Origin: Sandaracinaceae bacterium
GTDB lineage: Bacteria; Myxococcota_A; Polyangia; Polyangiales; Sandaracinaceae
Length of the DNA stretch: 64,000 bases
Assembly: GCA_020633195.1 (NCBI GenBank)
Contig: JACKEC010000033.1
Coordinates: forward strand, 1 to 64,000
Reading direction: 5' to 3'
The notes beneath the pieces are model-generated. The model did not search any database, was not told the origin of the DNA, and worked only from the letters and a program-made list of their open reading frames with translations. Numbering within the stretch: position 1 is the first letter of the stretch; every line of letters starts with the position of its first letter. The position numbers and the translations under genes are program-made. Shown here in pieces: positions 8,770 through 18,800 of this stretch.

Positions 8770-10194
8770 TCACGCCCGACGGGCGAGCGCGTCCAGCCGC
8801 GCGAGCGTCCGATCCACGTCGGCGTCGGTCGTCCGCGGCGAGATCGTGCACATGCGCAGGTACCGTCGCCCGCGCAGCTTCGTCGACGTGACGAACGCCT
8901 CGCCGGTCGCCGCGAGGCGCGGGACGAGGCCGAAGTTGAGCGCGTCCGCGTCCTCGTCGGTCATCGAGTCGGGCGCGTAGCGGAACGCGCAGATCGCCAG
9001 CGACGGGGGGCACGCGAGCTGCCAGCCGGGCATGGCCTCGACGCGCCGGCCGACGCGCTCGGCCTGCGCGACGCCGCGGTCGATCGCGGCCGCGATCGCG
9101 TCGGCGCCGAAGACCTGGAAGGTCATCCACACCTTGAGCGCGCGCAGCGACCGCGTGAGCTGGATGCCCTGGTCCTGAAGGTCCGGCTCGTCGTCGGAGC
9201 CCACGTCGTCGAGGTAGTCGGCGGGCTGCGCGAAGGTGCGCGCGAGCGCGGCGCCGTCCTGGACGAGGACCAGGCCGCACTCGTAGGGCGTGAAGAGCCA
9301 CTTGTGGGGATCGAGCGAGAGCGAGTCGACGAGCGCGAAGCCGTGGAGCTGCTCGCGGGCGCGCGGCGAGAGTCGCGCGGCGGCGCCGTACGCGCCGTCG
9401 ACGTGCAGCCACAGCGAGCGCCGCCGGCACACCGCCGAGATCGCCTCGAGCGGATCGATCGCGCCCGTGTTCGTCGTGCCCACCGTCGCGACGACGGCGA
9501 AAGGCGAGTTGCCCGCGACGCGGTCCAGGCGGATCAGCTCGTCGAGCACCACGGGGTTCATCCGGAACGCGTCGTCGGTCGGCACGGGGACGACGCACTC
9601 GCGCCGGAACCCGAGCACGCGCAGGCCCTTCGCGATCGAGCCGTGCGCCTGCTCGCTCACGTAGATCCGCGCGCTCTTCTTCGGCTCGCCGCCGAGCTTC
9701 ACCTCGCGGGCGACGCAGAGCGCGGTCAGGTTGGCCATCGAGCCGCCGCTGACGAAGAGGCCCGCCGCGTCGGCGTCGAAGTCGCACGCGTCGCGGAGCC
9801 AGCCCACCGTCACGCGCTCGAGCTCGTGGGGCCCGGGCGCCTCGACGAAGTTGCCCCCGAACGGGTTGAAGCCCGCGACCAGCGCGTCCGCGAGGACCGC
9901 CGCGAAGTTGCTCGGCGACGGGATGAAGCCGAAGAAGCGCGGGTGGCCGGTGGGCGCCGCGTCGCCGAGGACGTCGCGCACCGCCCGCTCGATCACCTCG
10001 GCCGGAGGTCGGCCCTGCCGAGGCATCGGCTCGGCGAGGCGCGCGCGGACCACCTCCCGCGGCGGGGTCGGCGGGATGGCCATCGCCTCCATCGACGACC
10101 AGCGCTCGACGAGGGCGTCGACCACCCGATGGCCCAGCGCGCGCATCGCGTCGTCGGAGATCCAGAGCCGCTCGCGATCCACGCCGTCGGTCAC
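8770..10194 (-). CDS. PLP-dependent group II amino acid decarboxylase
   Basis: 474 residues, the size and motif order of aromatic-L-amino-acid/glutamate-type decarboxylases (fold type I). Visible motifs are PRFFGFIPS near residue 85, GLFVSGGSMANLTAL (phosphate-binding loop, about 145-159), EQAHGSIAKG with His184 stacking on the cofactor, LHVDGAYG with Asp266 contacting the pyridine nitrogen, and DPHKWL with Lys298 forming the Schiff base. It should release CO2 from an amino acid, making an amine. The substrate (Trp, Tyr, Dopa, Glu or other) cannot be fixed from sequence. The start is GTG at 10194. It diverges from the VWA lipoprotein gene across 110 bases and stands alone, so no pathway is implied. 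Confidence 0.88.
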   Translation of the reverse strand: MTDGVDRERLWISDDAMRALGHRVVDALVERWSSMEAMAIPPTPPREVVRARLAEPMPRQGRPPAEVIERAVRDVLGDAAPTGHPRFFGFIPSPSNFAAVLADALVAGFNPFGGNFVEAPGPHELERVTVGWLRDACDFDADAAGLFVSGGSMANLTALCVAREVKLGGEPKKSARIYVSEQAHGSIAKGLRVLGFRRECVVPVPTDDAFRMNPVVLDELIRLDRVAGNSPFAVVATVGTTNTGAIDPLEAISAVCRRRSLWLHVDGAYGAAARLSPRAREQLHGFALVDSLSLDPHKWLFTPYECGLVLVQDGAALARTFAQPADYLDDVGSDDEPDLQDQGIQLTRSLRALKVWMTFQVFGADAIAAAIDRGVAQAERVGRRVEAMPGWQLACPPSLAICAFRYAPDSMTDEDADALNFGLVPRLAATGEAFVTSTKLRGRRYLRMCTISPRTTDADVDRTLARLDALARRA

Positions 10195-10304
10195 GGGCAG
10201 AGCAAAGCAGGTTCCGCGGACCGCACCAAGCGCCGACCGGCCGCGAGGTGTCCGGAAAGATCCCTATGGAACCGCCGGCGCGTTGGTTGCACTCTGAAGT
10301 GACC

Positions 10305-11498
10305 ATGACGCGAGTATTCGGCGCGATGTTCGCGATGGTCCTGTGCTGGGGCTGCTCCTGTGGCAGCAGCCCCCACCAGCCGGAGGGGGTCTGCGCGCGG
10401 GACAACCCGCCGGCCTCGTGCGGCCAGGACTGCACCGGCGCGACCCCGTGCCCCGACGGCTTCTACTGCGCCGAGCCGGGCGTGTGCACGCAGGACTGCG
10501 ACCCGCTCGTCCCCGAGGCCAACTGCCCGGGCGGCCGCTGCAACGAGCACGGCGTGTGCGACGCGTTCCACCGCGACGGCGGCGGCATGGTCGACGCGTC
10601 CTTCATCTGCGCCGACGTCCGCGTGCAGGCGAACCGCGTGACCCCGACGGTCATCCTGATCGTCGATCAGTCCGGCAGCATGACCAGCGACTTCGGCCGC
10701 TCGAACCGCTGGGACGCGCTGCGCGACTCGCTCCTCGCGCGGCCCGACGGCTTCATCGCGGCGCTCGAGTCCCAGGTGCGCTTCGGCCTCGCGCTCTACA
10801 GCGCCGAGTTCGACATGGGCGAGCCCGTGGGGATGTGCCCGCGCGTCGAGTTCATCCCGCCCGCCATCGACAACTACGCCGCGATCGACGCGGTCTACGG
10901 CTCCGCCGACCCGCTCAACGAGACGCCCACGGGCGAGAGCGTGGACGCGATCCTGACGCGCCTCAGCATGGTCCCCGACCCGACCGACGACCCCACGATC
11001 TTCATCCTCGCCACCGACGGCGAGCCCGACACCTGCGCCGAGCCCAACCCGCAGAACGGTCAGCCCGAGGCGATCGCCGCGGTGCGCCGCGCCTACGAGG
11101 CGGGGGTGCGGACCTTCATCATCAGCGTCGGCACCGACGTCTCGACGGGGCACCTCCAGGACGTCGCGAACACGGGCGTCGGCAACGGCCCCGGCGACCC
11201 GGACGCGCCCTTCTGGGTCGCGGGCGACGACGCGGGCCTGCGCGACGCCCTCACCGCGATCATCGGCGGCGAGCTGAGCTGCGTGGTCACCCTGAGCGGC
11301 ATGATCCAGGAGCCCGACCTCGCCTGCACCGGCACCGTCATCCTCAACGGCCTGCCGATCCCCTGCGACGACCCGGACGGCTGGCACATGATCGACGCGA
11401 CGCACATCGAGCTCTCGGGCGACTCGTGCGACCTGCTGCAGAGCACGCCGGGCGCGACGCTCGAGGCGACGTTCCCGTGTGACGTCGTCCTGATCTAG
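10305..11498 (+). CDS. von Willebrand factor A domain lipoprotein
   Basis: About 397 residues. Starting at ATG 10305 gives a good lipoprotein signal (MTRVFGAMFAMVLCWGCSC, lipobox around Cys 14-16). A Cys-rich spacer follows (about residues 30-95, EGF-like spacing without a firm family match). Next is a VWA domain with an intact metal site, VDQSGSM at about residues 122-128 (DxSxS), plus the TPTGESVDAIL and LATDGEPDTC segments. The C-terminus after about 330 is a small Cys-containing beta domain. An in-frame ATG 19 codons upstream would place the hydrophobic region too deep. Such surface VWA proteins mediate adhesion in other systems; here that is inference. Confidence 0.82.
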   Translation: MTRVFGAMFAMVLCWGCSCGSSPHQPEGVCARDNPPASCGQDCTGATPCPDGFYCAEPGVCTQDCDPLVPEANCPGGRCNEHGVCDAFHRDGGGMVDASFICADVRVQANRVTPTVILIVDQSGSMTSDFGRSNRWDALRDSLLARPDGFIAALESQVRFGLALYSAEFDMGEPVGMCPRVEFIPPAIDNYAAIDAVYGSADPLNETPTGESVDAILTRLSMVPDPTDDPTIFILATDGEPDTCAEPNPQNGQPEAIAAVRRAYEAGVRTFIISVGTDVSTGHLQDVANTGVGNGPGDPDAPFWVAGDDAGLRDALTAIIGGELSCVVTLSGMIQEPDLACTGTVILNGLPIPCDDPDGWHMIDATHIELSGDSCDLLQSTPGATLEATFPCDVVLI

Positions 11499-11543
11499 TA
11501 CGTCGTCTTCGCGCTCGACGAGTGAGCGTGGCATGCCCACTCG

Positions 11544-12326
11544 ATGGAGCCCCGAGCCATCGCCGCCCTCGAAGAGACCCGCCAAGCGCGCGGGGTCGCC
11601 GAGACCTCGCCCGAGTCGATCCGCGTCGCGGGGGGCTGGGCGTGCTGGGCGGAGCCCGGCTCCTGGCAGAACCAGGCGATGGGCCTCGGGATGGACGGCC
11701 CGGTCCGCGACGCGTCGCTCGACGAGCTGATCGCCTTCTACGACGCGCACGGGACGCCGCCGCAGGTGGAGGTGAGCCCCCACGCGCACGCCTCTCTGAT
11801 CGGCGGGCTCCGGGATCGCGGGTTCGCGCTCAAGGCGTTCGAGACGGTGCTCTACCGCGCGCTCGACGCGCCGGTCGAGGGGCGCTGGCCCGAGGGGATC
11901 ACCGTGCGCGAGGTCTCGAAGACCGATGAAGACGACTTGCGATGCTACGTGGAGACGCTCACCGCCGGCTTCGCGGCCGACGCCGCGGAGACGTCGGATC
12001 CGGGGCCGGCCCTGCGCGCCGGCCTCCGGGTCACGAAGCACCCGCGGGTCCGCTCGTTCCTCGTCGAGGTCGACGGCGAGCCCGCGGGCGCGGCGTCGCT
12101 CGAGATCGCGGAGCCGCTCGCCCGCCTGATCGGCGCGAGCGTGCTGCCCGCGTTCCGGCGGCGCGGGATCCAGACCGCGCTCGTGCAGCTGCGCGCCCGG
12201 CAGGGCTGGCTCGCGGGCTGCTCCCACGCGACGATCCAGTCGCGGCCCGGCGGCGGGACGGAGCGCAACGCGGTGCGCCTGGGGTTCCAGGTGGCGTGCA
12301 CCAAGGTCACCCTGGACCGGCGCTGA
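11544..12326 (+). CDS. GNAT-family N-acetyltransferase
   Basis: 260 residues. The C-terminal half carries the GNAT acetyl-CoA fold: beta strands SFLVEVDGEPAGAASLEI, then the core ASVLPAFRRRGIQTALVQLR (about residues 198-217), which corresponds to motif A with the R-R-x-G-I-Q pyrophosphate loop. GTERNAVRLGFQVACTKVTL is the usual ending. The N-terminal half (to about 120) is less conserved and may be a degenerate second GNAT lobe. The substrate is unknown. The stop codon abuts that of the convergent next gene with no spacer. Confidence 0.82.
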   Translation: MEPRAIAALEETRQARGVAETSPESIRVAGGWACWAEPGSWQNQAMGLGMDGPVRDASLDELIAFYDAHGTPPQVEVSPHAHASLIGGLRDRGFALKAFETVLYRALDAPVEGRWPEGITVREVSKTDEDDLRCYVETLTAGFAADAAETSDPGPALRAGLRVTKHPRVRSFLVEVDGEPAGAASLEIAEPLARLIGASVLPAFRRRGIQTALVQLRARQGWLAGCSHATIQSRPGGGTERNAVRLGFQVACTKVTLDRR

Positions 12327-13757
12327 CTAGCGGCAGGGCGCGAGGCAGAAGCCGGACCGCTCCACCTCGACCGGCCCCTGCGAGTAGAGCGCGGTGGAGA
12401 CCTCGGGGCCCTCGCCGGCGTCGCCGAAGGCGAGCTCGATCGCGCGCACCTCGTCGCCCTCGGCGTAGGCGGCCTCGAGTAAGCCGTCGGTGTAGTCGAG
12501 CGGGCGGTCGGGGATGCGGATCGCGACGCGCAGGTACGGGTGGCGCGGCGGGTCGACGCCGAGGGCCGCCCACGCCGGATCGTCGACGGAGCCCGCGTCG
12601 CCCACGGCGATGCGCGCCTCCCCGATCGGCGCGTGCCACGCCCCGGTTCGGACGCGATGGGCGAGGAGGGCACGGCCGGCGCGACCGAGCCACTCCGTGG
12701 CGGCCTGGCGCGGGCTGCCGCCGCGACACCGAAGCGCGGCGCGAGGCCGACCCGGGAACGCGGCGCCGACGACCTCGACGCAGTCGCGCGGGAGCCGCCG
12801 CAGCTCGAGCCGCCGCGCCTCGAGGTCGCTCGCCCAGCCGTCGGCCAACCCCGCGTCGCCGCGGAGGCGGACGGCGAGGCCACGCAGGTCCGCCTGGCTC
12901 GACAACCAGAACCGCACCGCGACGCCGGTGGGGTCGTCGCTCGGCTCGTGGGGATCGAAGGCGCGGAGCGGATCGGCCGGCGTCATCGCCGGGATCGGGC
13001 CCTGGTCGAGCACCCCGTCGGCGGCGGCGACCCACAAACGGACGCCGTAGGCGTGCTCGAGCCACGCCTCGAAGCTCTCGCCCTGCTGCGGACCGCTGAC
13101 CGCCACGGGGTGCGGCGCGTCGTACACGAGGAGGGCGGCGCGAACGTGGTGGGGCGGGGGCAGCTCGTTGGCCGCGGCCCAGAGCTCGAGCGCCACCGCG
13201 CGGCGCTCGTCGGGCGGCAGCGCCTCGCTGCATGAAGCAAGATACATGGCGGGCTCGATCAGGACCTCCTGGTCCCACCAGTCGCGGGGCGCGCGGGCGC
13301 GGTACGCGTCGAGGGCGGCCTCCACGCAGGCGCGGCCCCCCTCGCGCGCGGCGGCGGCCATGGCGGGCCCGAGCAGACCCGCGACGAGGGGATCCTCCGC
13401 GGCGACACGGTCGGTCGGCGAGCACCCCTCGACCGCCGCGAACAGCGGCGCGAGCTCGGTGAGGCGGTCCTGGCACGCCGGGTCGCGGCCCGCGTCGATC
13501 CACTGACACATCCGCTCGACGCCGTCGGCGCGGGCGGCCAGCGACCGCACGCGCTCGGGGAGCCGACAGCGCGTCGGATCTCCGACGGCGGGCAGCGTGG
13601 CCCAGGCCTCGAGCGTCTCCCGATCCGACGCGAGCGATCGGTTCGTGCTCCACAGAAGGACGAACGGGCTCGCGAGGCAGGTCGCGACGACGACCGCGAG
13701 CGTGACCATCGCCCACCGCAGGCCCCGCCGGTCCGATCGCCGCTCGCCGCGCGTCAC
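12327..13757 (-). CDS. Membrane-anchored protein of unknown function
   Basis: 476 residues with a basic N-terminus and one strong hydrophobic helix (about residues 16-36, AMVTLAVVVATCLASPFVLL), then a large soluble region with scattered Cys residues. This suggests a single-pass anchor with the bulk outside the cytoplasm. No family recognised. The C-terminal part (YLRVAIRIPDRPLDYTDGLL) may be a compact beta domain ending in two Cys. The frame is supported by third-position G/C bias and balanced composition. Convergent and abutting with the GNAT gene. Confidence 0.68.
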   Translation of the reverse strand: MTRGERRSDRRGLRWAMVTLAVVVATCLASPFVLLWSTNRSLASDRETLEAWATLPAVGDPTRCRLPERVRSLAARADGVERMCQWIDAGRDPACQDRLTELAPLFAAVEGCSPTDRVAAEDPLVAGLLGPAMAAAAREGGRACVEAALDAYRARAPRDWWDQEVLIEPAMYLASCSEALPPDERRAVALELWAAANELPPPHHVRAALLVYDAPHPVAVSGPQQGESFEAWLEHAYGVRLWVAAADGVLDQGPIPAMTPADPLRAFDPHEPSDDPTGVAVRFWLSSQADLRGLAVRLRGDAGLADGWASDLEARRLELRRLPRDCVEVVGAAFPGRPRAALRCRGGSPRQAATEWLGRAGRALLAHRVRTGAWHAPIGEARIAVGDAGSVDDPAWAALGVDPPRHPYLRVAIRIPDRPLDYTDGLLEAAYAEGDEVRAIELAFGDAGEGPEVSTALYSQGPVEVERSGFCLAPCR

Positions 13758-13785
13758 CGCCGGAGCGTACCGCGGCCCGATGGGC

Positions 13786-15765
13786 TCAGGCGGTCCGGCG
13801 ACGCGCCGCGAGGACGGCGAGCGCGAGCGCCGCGAGCCAGAGCGCGCCCGGTGCTCCGTCGGTCCCGACGCGACAGCCGCAGCCCCCTGGCGCGACGTCG
13901 GTGGTGGGGGTGACCGGCCCCTCGGACTCCCCCGCGGGCTCCGCCTCGGCTTCGGCCGCTTCGGGCTCGGCCGGGGCCGTCGTCGATCCGACGCCGAGCG
14001 AAGGGAGCGGGCTCACGAGCGTCGACGCGAGCGCGATCTGTCCGCGGGTGACGCGGGCGAGGTTCGTGGCCGCCGCGGCCGTCGGGGCCTCGGTGCCGGC
14101 GGGCGGCCCGCCCCAGATGCCGCGCGTCGGCGACTCGCACTCGACGGCGCCCTCCCACGCGTGACGGATCGCGTAGCGGCCCTGGAAGTTGTTCATGCTG
14201 TCCGGCGACGCGCCCTGCTCGAGGGTGCCCTCGGCGGACAGGCGCTCGCGTCCTCCGACGATCGGGTCGGCGGCGCGGAACACCAGGTCCTCGCCGAGGT
14301 CGTTGGAGCCATAGCGGTAGTGGAGCCGGGTCAGCACGAACGCGCCGAACGGCCCGCCTCCGAAGGGAGAGCCGCCGTAGCCCCCGCCGCCGAAGCGGCT
14401 GGGCCCGACGGTGAGCGAGAGCGGGACGCGGACGGTCACCTCCGCGCTCGACTCGGGCCGCGGGAAGGCCCACCGCTGGAACGCCGTCGCGATGCACGCC
14501 TCGGCGGCCGCGTTGCCGAGCGTCGTGGTCGCGATGGTCGCGCGCGGGACGTGTCCCTCGGCGTCGATCGCGAAGTCGACGAGGACGTTCCCGCTGAGGC
14601 TCGGGGACCCGGCGAGCTGCTGCTCGTAGCAGAAGCGCACCTCGTTGAGGTGCCGCCGCAGGACGCGCCGCACGACCTCGGTGCTCAGGCCCGGGCTGAC
14701 CGTCGGTGAGCCCGGCTGGACCATGGGCACCGTGCCGCCCCCGCCGAGGAGCCCCGGCGCGGGGGCCTGCGCGCTCGGGTGCGTGACGTCGGCGCCGAGG
14801 GTCGCGATGTCGCTCGCCGCGAGGACCGGCCCCGGGCACGGATCGCAGCTCGTCGCCTGCCATGCGTACTCGGTCACCACCGCGCCGGGGTTGCGCTCGA
14901 GGGTCGCGTCGAAGAGCGCGGCGTAGAACTCGCCGAATCGATCGCGCACGCTGTCTTGCACGTCGAGGTTGGTGGGGATCGTCACGTTCTCGTAGTTCGC
15001 GACCTCGTAGCGCTGGTTCTCGGCGAGGACGTGGACGATCAGGTCCTGGGTGCCGCGCGAGTTGAGCAGCCCGAGCCGGACCGGGAGCGAGAACTCCTCG
15101 CTGGTGTAGTGCACGCGCAGCGGGGAGAGGACCGCGCGGCCCGCCTCGAAGGTCACGCGCCGAGGATCGACCCGCGCGACGAAGAACTTCATCCCGGCGG
15201 CGACGTACGGCCGCAGCACGGGCTCGGCGCCCTCGGGGATCCTGTAGTGGTGGTCGTGCAGCCACGCGTCGAGCGCGCCGGAGTCGCGCGCGCCGAGGAT
15301 CACGATGTCGTACTCGCCGACCGCGAACTCGGCCTCGACGGTGACGAGCGGGGGCCCCGCGCCGCGGCCGTAGCCGGATCCGCTGCCCCCGCCGGCGCCG
15401 TGCCCGATCGTCCCGAGGGTGCCGAGGCTGATGCTCCGATCGCAGGGGTCGCGCTCCCAGTACTCGACGAGCCGCGGAGACGCGAGGTGGTCCACCCGCT
15501 CGAAGAGGTCGCGCGGCAGCGTGCGCACGTTCTCCTCGTGCAGCACCGTCGGCACCGGGACGACCATCGCGAAGTCCTCGGCGGGGCCCTGGTAGTCGTT
15601 CTGCATCGACAGGACCGTGGTGGTCCCCGAGCGCAGCAGCACCACCGTCGTGGCCTCGTTGAAGAGCTGCGTGTCGCTGCTCGCCACGTAGAACCCACAG
15701 AACGCGCGCGCGCTCGTGGGGATGACCAGCGCCGCCATCGCCAGCGCCAGGATCGTCGTCCGCAT
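13786..15765 (-). CDS. DUF2330 protein with AgmX/PglI-type domain and MYXO-CTERM-like tail
   Basis: About 659 residues. A Sec signal (MRTTILALAMAALVIPTSARA) leads into a DUF2330 domain: the FCGFYVASSDTQLFNEAT opening and NDYQGPAEDFAMVVPVP are typical. Around residues 355-455 lies a segment like the C-terminal domain of AgmX/PglI gliding proteins and TonB: VRRVLRRHLNEVRFCYEQQL, GNVLVDFAIDAEGHV, ACIATAFQRWAFP. The end has a Gly-Cys-Gly-Cys motif, a hydrophobic helix and an Arg cluster, the layout of MYXO-CTERM, a signal for processing and surface display in myxobacteria. The start ATG 15765 has GGAGG five bases ahead. It diverges from the PQQ/VIT/VWA gene, suggesting a shared surface role. Confidence 0.8.
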   Translation of the reverse strand: MRTTILALAMAALVIPTSARAFCGFYVASSDTQLFNEATTVVLLRSGTTTVLSMQNDYQGPAEDFAMVVPVPTVLHEENVRTLPRDLFERVDHLASPRLVEYWERDPCDRSISLGTLGTIGHGAGGGSGSGYGRGAGPPLVTVEAEFAVGEYDIVILGARDSGALDAWLHDHHYRIPEGAEPVLRPYVAAGMKFFVARVDPRRVTFEAGRAVLSPLRVHYTSEEFSLPVRLGLLNSRGTQDLIVHVLAENQRYEVANYENVTIPTNLDVQDSVRDRFGEFYAALFDATLERNPGAVVTEYAWQATSCDPCPGPVLAASDIATLGADVTHPSAQAPAPGLLGGGGTVPMVQPGSPTVSPGLSTEVVRRVLRRHLNEVRFCYEQQLAGSPSLSGNVLVDFAIDAEGHVPRATIATTTLGNAAAEACIATAFQRWAFPRPESSAEVTVRVPLSLTVGPSRFGGGGYGGSPFGGGPFGAFVLTRLHYRYGSNDLGEDLVFRAADPIVGGRERLSAEGTLEQGASPDSMNNFQGRYAIRHAWEGAVECESPTRGIWGGPPAGTEAPTAAAATNLARVTRGQIALASTLVSPLPSLGVGSTTAPAEPEAAEAEAEPAGESEGPVTPTTDVAPGGCGCRVGTDGAPGALWLAALALAVLAARRRTA

Positions 15766-15862
15766 CGGCCCTCCGTCCGGGAGCGTACGACATCTCCTCG
15801 GCGCCGAGGTTCGCCACCAAGGTTGTCCTCGGTGGGTTGGTCGCAGGGGTCCGGAGGGGCCG

Positions 15863-18800
15863 ATGAGGAAGACCGTCTGGACCGTTCTCCTGTTCGTCGC
15901 GAGCTGCGGCGGCGGGTCGAACGCTCCGCAGAGCGAAGCGCCGCGCCAGAGCCACGAGGAGGCGCGCTCCACCACCGGCGACGAGATCGTCCCCGCGCCG
16001 GCCGTCGCCGATCTGACGGGCGCCGCCGAGGCGCCCCCCGAGCCCGAGATCCCCGCGGACACCGTCGCGCTCGCGAGCCGGATGGCGCCGCGCCGGCTCG
16101 ACATCCCGCGCACGCGGCGAGGCCACACCGAGCGCTTCGTGTTCGACGGCTTCCACCGCGGGTGGTTCGCGCGGACGCCGGCCGGCCCGCAGTCCCTGCT
16201 GACGCCGATCTACGGCGACGGGAAGGTCTACGTGGGCGGCGGCTTCAGCTCGAGCCAGGTGTTCGCGTACGCCTCGCGGACGGGGGAGCGCGAGTGGACC
16301 GCGTCGGCGCCCGACGGCGGGCCGAGCGCCGCGATCCTCGAGGACGGCAAGATCCTCTACAACACGGAGAGCTGCACCCTCTTCGCCGTCGACGCCGCCA
16401 CCGGCCGCCAGCGCTGGAGCCGGTGGCTGGGCGACCCGCTGATGAGCCAGCCGGCCGCCGCGAACGGCCTCGTGTTCAGCGGCCACCTCCTCGACGGTCA
16501 GTCGCCCGGCGGCCTGCCCACGGGGACCACGGGCTACGGCACCGGCGACGGCCGCCGCTACGGCTTCACCGCGATGAACCTGACCAACGGGGCGCCGCGC
16601 TGGACCCGCCCGATCGACGGCGACGTCATGAACGCGGCCGTCCTCGACGGCGACGACGTCTTCTTCACCACGATGTCGGGGACCGTCTACCGCATGAACC
16701 AGCGGTCGGGGCGGGTGCACTGGCGCCGCCGCCTGCACGCGACGAGCGCGCCGTGGCTCGACGGCGACGACGTCCACGTGACGGTCCGCCTCCGCGAGAA
16801 CGGCGGGGTCCGCGAGAAGGCGGTGATCCTGTCCCGCGAGAGCGGCGGCACCGAGCACGAGCTCGACGCGGTCGACGCGGCGTTCGTGGCGGGTCGCCCC
16901 GATCCGGGCGTGCAGGAGGGCTGGTCCTACGAGGGCTCGCGCGCGACCGTCGTCGGCGGCCGCATCTACCAGACGATCGGCAACGAGGTGCACTGCCGCG
17001 ACGCCGACACGCGCGAGCTGCTGTGGCGTCGCCGCTACACCGACAACCCGCGCACGCGCCCCGCGAGCATGCCCGCGATCGCCGGCTCGCAGCTGGTGTT
17101 CGGCACGCGCGACGGCGTGCTCTTCGGCCTCGACATCGACACCGGCATGACCGCGTGGGCCTACGACGTGGGCGAGCCGATCGCGTCGCAGCCGACCATC
17201 GGCCACGGCTGGGTGTACGCGTCGACGACGCGCGGCGGAGTGGTCGGCCTCGAGGTCTCGGACGTGAGCTTCGACGGCTGGCACATGTGGGGCGGCAACG
17301 CGCAGCACAACGGCCGCGTGATGGCGACCGAGCCGCCGGCCGACGACACCGACCGACCCACCGAGGGGACCCTCGAGCTCGGCGGGAGCGCGCGCGACGG
17401 AGAGGTCGCCGGCTTCCCGCTGCGCGGCACCCGCGTGACCGCGAACGTCAGCGGCTTCGTCGCGCGCGTGTCGGTCGAGCAGACCTTCCACAACCCGTAC
17501 ACGCGGCCGGTCGAGGCGGTGTACCTGTTCCCGCTCCCCGACGACGCCGCCGTCGACGCGATGGAGCTGCGCGCGGGCGACCGCGTGGTGACCGCGCAGA
17601 TCCGACGCCGGCACGAGGCGCGGCAGGAGTACGACGAGGCGCGCAGCCGCGGGGTGCTCGCGAGCCTCCTCGAGCAGGAGCGCCCGAACCTCTTCCGGCA
17701 GTCGGTCGCGAACATCCGCCCCGGCGACGCGATCCGGGTGACGCTGAGCTACACGCAGGCCCTGCCGTACGAGGCGGGCAGCTACCGGTTCGTGTACCCG
17801 ATGGTCGCCGGGCCGCGCTACGAGGGCGGGGGCGAGGGCGCCGCGGCCAACGGTGTTCGGCAAGTCGTGTTGACCCCGGGCGGCCAGCGGCCGGACCGGG
17901 TCGAGGTGTCGATCGACGCCGACTTCGGGGTGGCGGTGGCCGACGTGCGCTCGCCCACCCACGAGATCGGCGTGACCCACGAGGGCGACCGCGTCCACGT
18001 CGCGCTGACCGAGGGCGCGCGCCCCGACCGCGACCTCGACGTGCGCTTCCAGGTCGCCGGCGAGGCGCCGGCCGTGTCGGTGCTCGGGAGCCCGCCGCAG
18101 GGCGAGGCGCGCGGCCACTTCTCGCTCGCGCTGCACCCGCGCCTCGAGGTGGCCGACGACGAGGTGATGCCGCGCGAGCTGGTGTTCGTGGTCGACACGT
18201 CGAGCTCGATGCACGGGCGGCCGCTCGAGCTCGCTCAGGCCGCGATGCTGCGCGCGCTGGGCGGGCTGCGCCCGACCGACACGTTCCGCGTCCTGAGCTT
18301 CAGCGACACGACGAGCGCGCTGAGCGACGCGCCGCTGCCCGCGACCGAGGAGAACGTCGCGCGGGGCCGCCGGTTCGTGTCGTCGATGGAGGCGCTCGGC
18401 GCCTCCGAGATGGTCCGCGGCCTGCGCGCCGCGCTCGACCCGGAGGGCGAGCCCGGGCGGATGCGCGTGGTGCTCCTGATGACCGACGGCTTCATCGGCA
18501 ACGAGACCGAGGTCTTCCGCGAGGTGAACGATCGCCTCGGGCAGAGCCGCGTGTTCGCGTTCGGGGTCGGCTCCGCGGTGAACCGCTACCTGCTCACGCG
18601 GCTCGCCGAGGTGGGGCGCGGCGACGCGCAGGTGGTCACCCTCGACGAGTCGCCCGACGACGCCGCGGACGCGTTCCACGAGCGCATCGCGCGACCCTTC
18701 TTGACGGACATCCACATCGACTGGGGGGACCTGCAGGTCGCCGACGCGTACCCGCGGCGGGTGCCCGACCTCTACGCGGACCGCCCGCTCGTGGTCCACG

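Noticed and set aside
8314..10302. 662-codon plus-strand frame over the decarboxylase
   Set aside because: Composition is typical of an antisense shadow and the decarboxylase on the other strand has all its catalytic motifs.
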